Origin: CAXXOK01 sp035399245
GTDB taxonomy: Bacteria; Bacillota; Clostridia; Christensenellales; Aristaeellaceae
Assembly (NCBI GenBank): GCA_035399245.1
Contig: DAOPIR010000016.1
Coordinates: forward strand, 1 to 25,882
DNA: 25,882 bases
Direction of reading: 5' to 3'
Positions 22,763 to 25,882 of this stretch are shown here, in pieces. The notes under the pieces were generated by a model that saw only the letters and a program-made list of their open reading frames with translations, searched no databases and was not told the DNA's origin. The first letter of the stretch is position 1. Every line of letters starts with the position of its first letter. The translations under genes and the position numbers were made by a program.

Positions 22763-24049
22763 CTATATCTGCTTTATTATACTCGATTTCTCCTGCGCTG
22801 TCCAGACGGCAAAAGCAGTACACAGACAAATCATCAGTGGTATTTCCCGTGCGTAAACCACCGTGCCGAAAACCATGAATACCGCAAGCGCGATCCACTG
22901 CAGCCCCAAATGCGGCAGCGCATCGCTTTGCCGGATATTCTTGCCCATTCCGCGTCCAATCACCCACACGCCGGCAGCAAACACCGCCGTACCCAGGATA
23001 CCCATGCCTGCCAGCGCGTCCAGCAGCTCCGAGTGCATGCCCAGCTCCGCCTGCCCGCTGAATACTCCGCCCACAAAGGGCGACGTCAAAAAGCTGTTCC
23101 ACGAGGTAGCGTACGCGTCCAGCCGCGAGCCCTCCACAATGCCGCCGCCGCGCAGCACCGCCAGCAGTTGACTGAGGCTCGACGCTATGTTTGCAAAATG
23201 CAAAGCGTCCGCCAGTTTTTTAAGCCACCCTACCAGCGGTATGCGCGCCGCAAACACCCCGACAATCACCGCAACGGTGCACCACAGCGAAGCCGCAACC
23301 GACAGTTTTTTCCACAGTGCCCGAAACATAAGCCCTAACAGTTCTGCCGCCGTAATGGCTGCGGCAAAGATGATGGCATAAGTGTACTGCGAAAGCGCAA
23401 TCACTATCAGCTGTAAAACATACAAGGCGGTAAATCCAAACCGTCTCCATCCCCTGGCGTCGCCTGCCAGAAAGAATGTAAACGGCAGGGCAAATACGCT
23501 GGCATATATAAAGCCGTAGCCGCCGATATTGCGGCTCATCAGTTCGTTGAGATACACCTGCCGTCCCTCGCTGCCGTCACCAAGCGAGCGCGCATAGGCA
23601 TACACCTTGCCTTCCTCGCGCAGCATGCCCTCGATCAGCCAGCCGATGGTAGTCAGCGTGGTAATCACCACAACAGCCAGCATAACGGGAAACACGAAGC
23701 GGTACACGGCCTTTGCGCCGCGCTGCCTGGCATAGGCGCACCACAGCAGCGGAAACCAGAACATTACCTGTTCTGCATAAAAGCCGAGCATTTCGTTCCC
23801 GCCGCGATACAAAAAGAAGATCAGCAAAAGCGGCAGGGCCGCCAGGCACAGCACGCGGGGCAGAAAGTCCCGCCAATGCGCTTTCAGCGTTTCACCATCC
23901 AGCAGCACGCCGACACCGAATAACGCCAGCGCCAGCACGCCCGTGACCGCTTTGAGCCGCACCTGCACCATGGGCAGCATCAGCCAGCCGATATACAAAA
24001 GCATCGACGCGTTGCAAAGCCCGGCGCTCCATCGCCTGCTGTTGTCCAT
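22763..24049 (-). CDS. O-antigen ligase/polymerase-like polytopic membrane protein
   Basis: This 428-residue, very hydrophobic protein has about ten to twelve membrane segments and a larger outside loop at about 275-345. That loop carries the pattern of the Wzy_C/WaaL family: SRLDAYATSWNSF with Arg309, SPFVGG, and ELGMHSELLDALAGMGILG with His339. Family members join or polymerise undecaprenyl-linked glycans outside the membrane, so this may link or polymerise a wall or capsular polysaccharide. The GtrB-like glycosyltransferase in the same window could supply precursors, but the two are about 9 kb apart. GGGAGGGG lies 8 bases before the ATG, and an extended -10 lies upstream at 24080-24088. 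Membership in the superfamily is likely; the exact reaction is not determined. Confidence 0.78.
   Translation of the reverse strand: MDNSRRWSAGLCNASMLLYIGWLMLPMVQVRLKAVTGVLALALFGVGVLLDGETLKAHWRDFLPRVLCLAALPLLLIFFLYRGGNEMLGFYAEQVMFWFPLLWCAYARQRGAKAVYRFVFPVMLAVVVITTLTTIGWLIEGMLREEGKVYAYARSLGDGSEGRQVYLNELMSRNIGGYGFIYASVFALPFTFFLAGDARGWRRFGFTALYVLQLIVIALSQYTYAIIFAAAITAAELLGLMFRALWKKLSVAASLWCTVAVIVGVFAARIPLVGWLKKLADALHFANIASSLSQLLAVLRGGGIVEGSRLDAYATSWNSFLTSPFVGGVFSGQAELGMHSELLDALAGMGILGTAVFAAGVWVIGRGMGKNIRQSDALPHLGLQWIALAVFMVFGTVVYAREIPLMICLCTAFAVWTAQEKSSIIKQI
22776..22804 (-). promoter_or_regulatory. nrdR promoter inside the upstream gene
   Basis: On the minus strand, TGGACA (22799-22804), a 17-base spacer and TATAAT (22776-22781) closely match the sigma-A consensus, about 70 bases before the nrdR ATG. 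The elements lie in the last codons of the O-antigen-ligase-like gene. Confidence 0.8.
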
Positions 24050-24079
24050 CGCTTTGTCCCCTCCCTTGGAAGTTGCACT

Positions 24080-24088
24080 ATTATACCA
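24080..24088 (-). promoter_or_regulatory. Extended -10 promoter of the O-antigen-ligase-like gene
   Basis: TGGTATAAT on the minus strand (24080-24088) is a consensus extended -10, about 30 bases before the ATG. The place for a -35 is a run of T, the T-tract of the preceding terminator. This is the same terminator-promoter packing as at polA. Confidence 0.65.
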
Positions 24089-24102
24089 TAGAAAACCCTA
24101 CG

Positions 24103-24141
24103 AAAAAAAGCGCGGTTTGCCTGCCGGCCCGGCCGCACCGC
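24103..24141 (-). terminator. Probable gdhA terminator
   Basis: GCGGT (24112-24116) pairs with ACCGC (24137-24141) around a GC-rich inner segment that can fold further (GCC 24123-24125 with GGC 24131-24133). Two bases later on the minus strand comes a run of seven T (24103-24109). It lies about 130 bases after the gdhA stop. Confidence 0.6.
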
Positions 24142-24146
24142 AATAC

Positions 24147-24186
24147 GGCAGCAAGGCCGATGCATAGAACATGCACCGGCCCTGCC
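24147..24186 (-). other. Second stable hairpin downstream of gdhA
   Basis: On the minus strand the arm at 24171-24186 (GGCAGGGCCGGTGCAT) pairs with the arm at 24147-24165, with one G-U wobble and a three-base bulge; the loop is five bases. No T-tract follows directly. It probably protects the gdhA mRNA end or assists the terminator at 24103-24141. Confidence 0.55.
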
Positions 24187-24273
24187 GCCCTGCATTAAAC
24201 TTTTGCCAAAGCATGGATTAACGGTTAACAAACCTGTCCTTTGGCGCCTTATACGAATTATGTACGGCGCTGT

Positions 24274-25614
24274 CTAGCAGGCTCCCTGCGCCATCATTGC
24301 GTTTGCCACCTTCAGGAATCCGGCAATATTGGCGCCGATGACATAGTTGGTTTCACTGTCCGCATACGCGGCGGCAGCCTCGGCGGTTTTGGTAAAGATA
24401 TCGCCCATAATGCCGCGCAGCTTATCATCCACTTCCTGAAAGCTCCAGCTTTGGCGTATGCTGTTTTGCGACATTTCCAGCGCGCTGGTGGCAACACCGC
24501 CGGCATTGGCCGCCTTGCCCGGGGCAAATAGCACCCCGTGGTTAAGCAGGCACTGGGTAGCGTCCAGCGTAGTCGGCATATTAGCGCCTTCGCCCACAGC
24601 AAAACAGCCGTTTTGCACCAGCGCTTTCGCGCCGTCCAGATCCAGCTCATTCTGTGTTGCGCAGGGCAGGGCGATGTCGCATGGAATCGTCCAAATGCCG
24701 CGGCTGCCTTCATAATACGTTCCGCTGTCCACACGGCAGGCGTATTCGCGGATGCGTCCGCGTTCCACCTCTTTAATCTGCTTGATCACGTCCAGCCGGA
24801 TGCCCTGGGGATCATGAATATAGCCGCAGGAATCGCTCATGGCCACAACCTTGGCCCCCAGCTGCGTCGCCTTTTCACAGGCATAGATGGATACGTTGCC
24901 GCTGCCGCTGATCACGGCCGTGCCACCCTCGATCTTACGGCCGTTTGCCGCCAGCATGTTCTCCATGAAATAGCACAGGCCATAGCCGGTCGCTTCCTTG
25001 CGGGCAAGGCTTCCGCCGTAGCTTAAGCCCTTGCCGGTCAGCACGCCCTCGTTCAGCCCCGTGATCCGCTTATACTGGCCGTACAGATAGCCGATTTCCC
25101 GCGCGCCGGTGCCGATATCGCCGGCCGGCACATCCACATCGGCGCCGATGTGGCGGTACATCTCCGTCATAAAGCTCTGGCAGAACGCCATAACCTCCCG
25201 ATCGCTCTTTCCCTTGGGATCAAAGTCGCTTCCGCCCTTGCCGCCGCCGATCGGCAGGCCGGTCAGGCTGTTTTTCAGAATTTGCTCAAGGCCCAGGAAT
25301 TTGAGAATCGACAGGTTTACGCTGGGGTGCAGGCGCAGACCGCCCTTATACGGGCCGATCGCACTGTTGTACTGCACACGGTAGCCGCGGTTTACCTGTG
25401 TTTTACCCTGGTCATCCACCCACACCACACGGAAGGAGATGGTGCGTTCCGGCTCCACAAAACGCTCCAGCAGGCTTTGCTGTTCAAACTCGGGGTGTTT
25501 GTTCAGCGCGGGCGTGAGGCTTACAAGCATTTCCGTTGCCGCCTGCAGAAACTCCGGCTGATAGGGATAGCGCGCTTTCAAGTCGTCCAGAACGCGGGAT
25601 GCGTAATCATTCAT
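24274..25614 (-). CDS. gdhA: NADP-specific glutamate dehydrogenase
   Basis: This 446-residue enzyme is the usual hexameric class I length. It forms glutamate from 2-oxoglutarate and ammonium using NADPH. Visible features are GPYKGGLRLHPSVN with substrate-binding Lys90, GLPIGGGKGGSDFDPKGKS with catalytic Lys126, DVPAGDIGTG with Asp166, and the Rossmann loop ISGSGNVS (235-242). In the segment SDSCGYI after the second strand, Ser260-Asp261 takes the place where NAD-type enzymes have an acidic residue in another context, so NADP preference is inferred from family similarity. The ATG at 25614 is preferred to the adjacent TTG at 25617 because AGAGG is 8 bases upstream. The long structured leader suggests RNA-level control. 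Confidence 0.96.
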   Translation of the reverse strand: MNDYASRVLDDLKARYPYQPEFLQAATEMLVSLTPALNKHPEFEQQSLLERFVEPERTISFRVVWVDDQGKTQVNRGYRVQYNSAIGPYKGGLRLHPSVNLSILKFLGLEQILKNSLTGLPIGGGKGGSDFDPKGKSDREVMAFCQSFMTEMYRHIGADVDVPAGDIGTGAREIGYLYGQYKRITGLNEGVLTGKGLSYGGSLARKEATGYGLCYFMENMLAANGRKIEGGTAVISGSGNVSIYACEKATQLGAKVVAMSDSCGYIHDPQGIRLDVIKQIKEVERGRIREYACRVDSGTYYEGSRGIWTIPCDIALPCATQNELDLDGAKALVQNGCFAVGEGANMPTTLDATQCLLNHGVLFAPGKAANAGGVATSALEMSQNSIRQSWSFQEVDDKLRGIMGDIFTKTAEAAAAYADSETNYVIGANIAGFLKVANAMMAQGAC

Positions 25615-25661
25615 CAATAGGACCTCTTTCTAATTTCACTCAATTTTACAAGCAAGTTTTC

Positions 25662-25693
25662 CGGTACGGCCTGCGGGATGCGTACCGATCCCG
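25662..25693 (-). promoter_or_regulatory. Overlapping stems (possible pseudoknot or switch) in the gdhA leader
   Basis: Read as minus-strand RNA, CGGGAT (25693-25688) can pair with ATCCCG (25679-25674). CGGTACG (25687-25681), which lies in that loop, can pair with CGTACCG (25668-25662). The two stems interlock: they form either a tight H-type pseudoknot or two exclusive hairpins. The element ends 48 bases before the gdhA ATG. No known riboswitch class is recognised. Confidence 0.45.
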
Positions 25694-25753
25694 TCCTTTC
25701 GGCTGCAATTTAAACCTCCGCCTGCGGCGCACCGCCGGCAAGCCGCTTTGCGT

Positions 25754-25828
25754 ATACGGAAAACAGGCCATCAACAGCCAGGCGTACGCACTAACTGCGT
25801 ACGCGCAGCTTTCATAGTCTTTCCGTAT
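25754..25828. repeat. Nested inverted repeats upstream of gdhA
   Basis: ATACGGAAA (25754-25762) and TTTCCGTAT (25820-25828) are perfect inverted repeats. They enclose a second perfect hairpin, GCGTACGCA (25782-25790) with TGCGTACGC (25796-25804) and a 5-base loop. The unit follows directly after the stop codon at 25833-25835 on the minus strand. It may end that gene, control gdhA, or be a structured RNA. Confidence 0.55.
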
Positions 25829-25832
25829 GAGG

Positions 25833-25882
25833 TTAAAATCGGTAGCAGAAAAAGATGCGATCGTCCGCAGCGCCGTTCAGGC
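25833..25882 (-). CDS. Possible C-terminal end of a gene cut by the right window edge
   Basis: On the minus strand a frame open from the window edge ends LNGAADDRIFFCYRF-stop. The composition is protein-like and the stop is followed at once by a hairpin array, as expected at a gene end. Sixteen codons are too few to identify a family, and chance is not excluded. Confidence 0.3.
   Translation of the reverse strand, partial: LNGAADDRIFFCYRF

Larger units (their letters stand above)
25618..25832 (-). other. gdhA leader/intergenic region
   Basis: These 215 bases hold the two structured elements at 25662-25693 and 25754-25828. A GC-rich segment between them (about 25720-25745) can also fold into short stems such as GGCG/CGCC. 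I find no convincing sigma-A promoter and no coding sequence in it. Transcription may come from further upstream. Confidence 0.5.

Noticed and set aside
1..25882. tRNA, rRNA, CRISPR, insertion sequence or phage attachment features
   Set aside because: I looked for regular spaced repeats, transposase-like proteins, terminal inverted repeats with duplications, and tRNA-like cloverleaf ends, and found none I could support by reading.
25854..25882. Plus-strand start codon at the right edge (ATGCGATCG)
   Set aside because: There is no ribosome binding site at proper distance and only nine codons are visible. The opposite-strand C-terminal reading is slightly more protein-like, though also weak.

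Overview
The window reads as chromosomal DNA from a moderately GC-rich member of the Firmicutes, most likely a clostridial lineage. The grounds are strong AGGAGG-type ribosome binding sites, consensus sigma-A promoters (several with an extended TGG-TATAAT -10), frequent GTG/TTG starts, an nrdR-polA-coaE-transglycosylase block, and clostridial-type sugar uptake genes. Genus cannot be fixed by reading alone. All five secreted proteins with a complete N-terminus have signal-peptidase-I-like leaders and none has a lipobox. That includes two solute-binding proteins, which is unusual for a single-membrane Gram-positive cell. I see no tRNA, rRNA, insertion sequence, phage gene or CRISPR array.

Left part (1-5.7 kb). 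The minus strand carries a truncated membrane-anchored endonuclease/exonuclease/phosphatase protein, an iron-sulfur flavoprotein-like reductase, a small SAM methyltransferase, and a xylA-xylB xylose operon with a perfect-consensus promoter. A small secreted protein of unknown function is divergent from xylA; its promoter overlaps a LacI-type AAACGTTT core.

Sugar uptake part (5.7-11.2 kb). A LacI-family regulator (minus) is divergent from chvE-mmsA-mmsB (plus), which encode a complete monosaccharide ABC importer. A strong terminator hairpin lies between chvE and mmsA, probably to keep binding protein in excess over ATPase and permease. The xylA and chvE promoters share the decamer ATACGGTTGC at the core promoter. 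This suggests that uptake and isomerase/kinase genes form one xylose regulon under the neighbouring LacI protein.

Middle part (11.3-16.2 kb). A TraB/Tiki-like membrane protein (plus) converges on a minus-strand run. Listed from its downstream end, that run holds a polyprenyl-phosphate-type glycosyltransferase, a secreted caspase-like protease with an EF-hand-like loop and a FlgD-like Ig domain, and a secreted CHAP amidase with a peptidoglycan-binding domain.

Right part (16.2-25.9 kb). Still on the minus strand are an orphan family-5 solute-binding protein, a membrane-anchored lytic transglycosylase with a long Pro/Gln-rich cytoplasmic tail, coaE, polA, nrdR, an O-antigen-ligase-like polytopic protein, and gdhA. 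From polA (22134) to the glycosyltransferase (stop at 12624) there are seven co-directional genes with no visible terminator. One transcript may therefore link DNA repair and CoA synthesis to a secreted cell-wall and caspase-like module, which is the most interesting unexplained part of the window. The gdhA leader (25615-25832) is dense in inverted repeats, including two overlapping stems that could form a pseudoknot or a switch.
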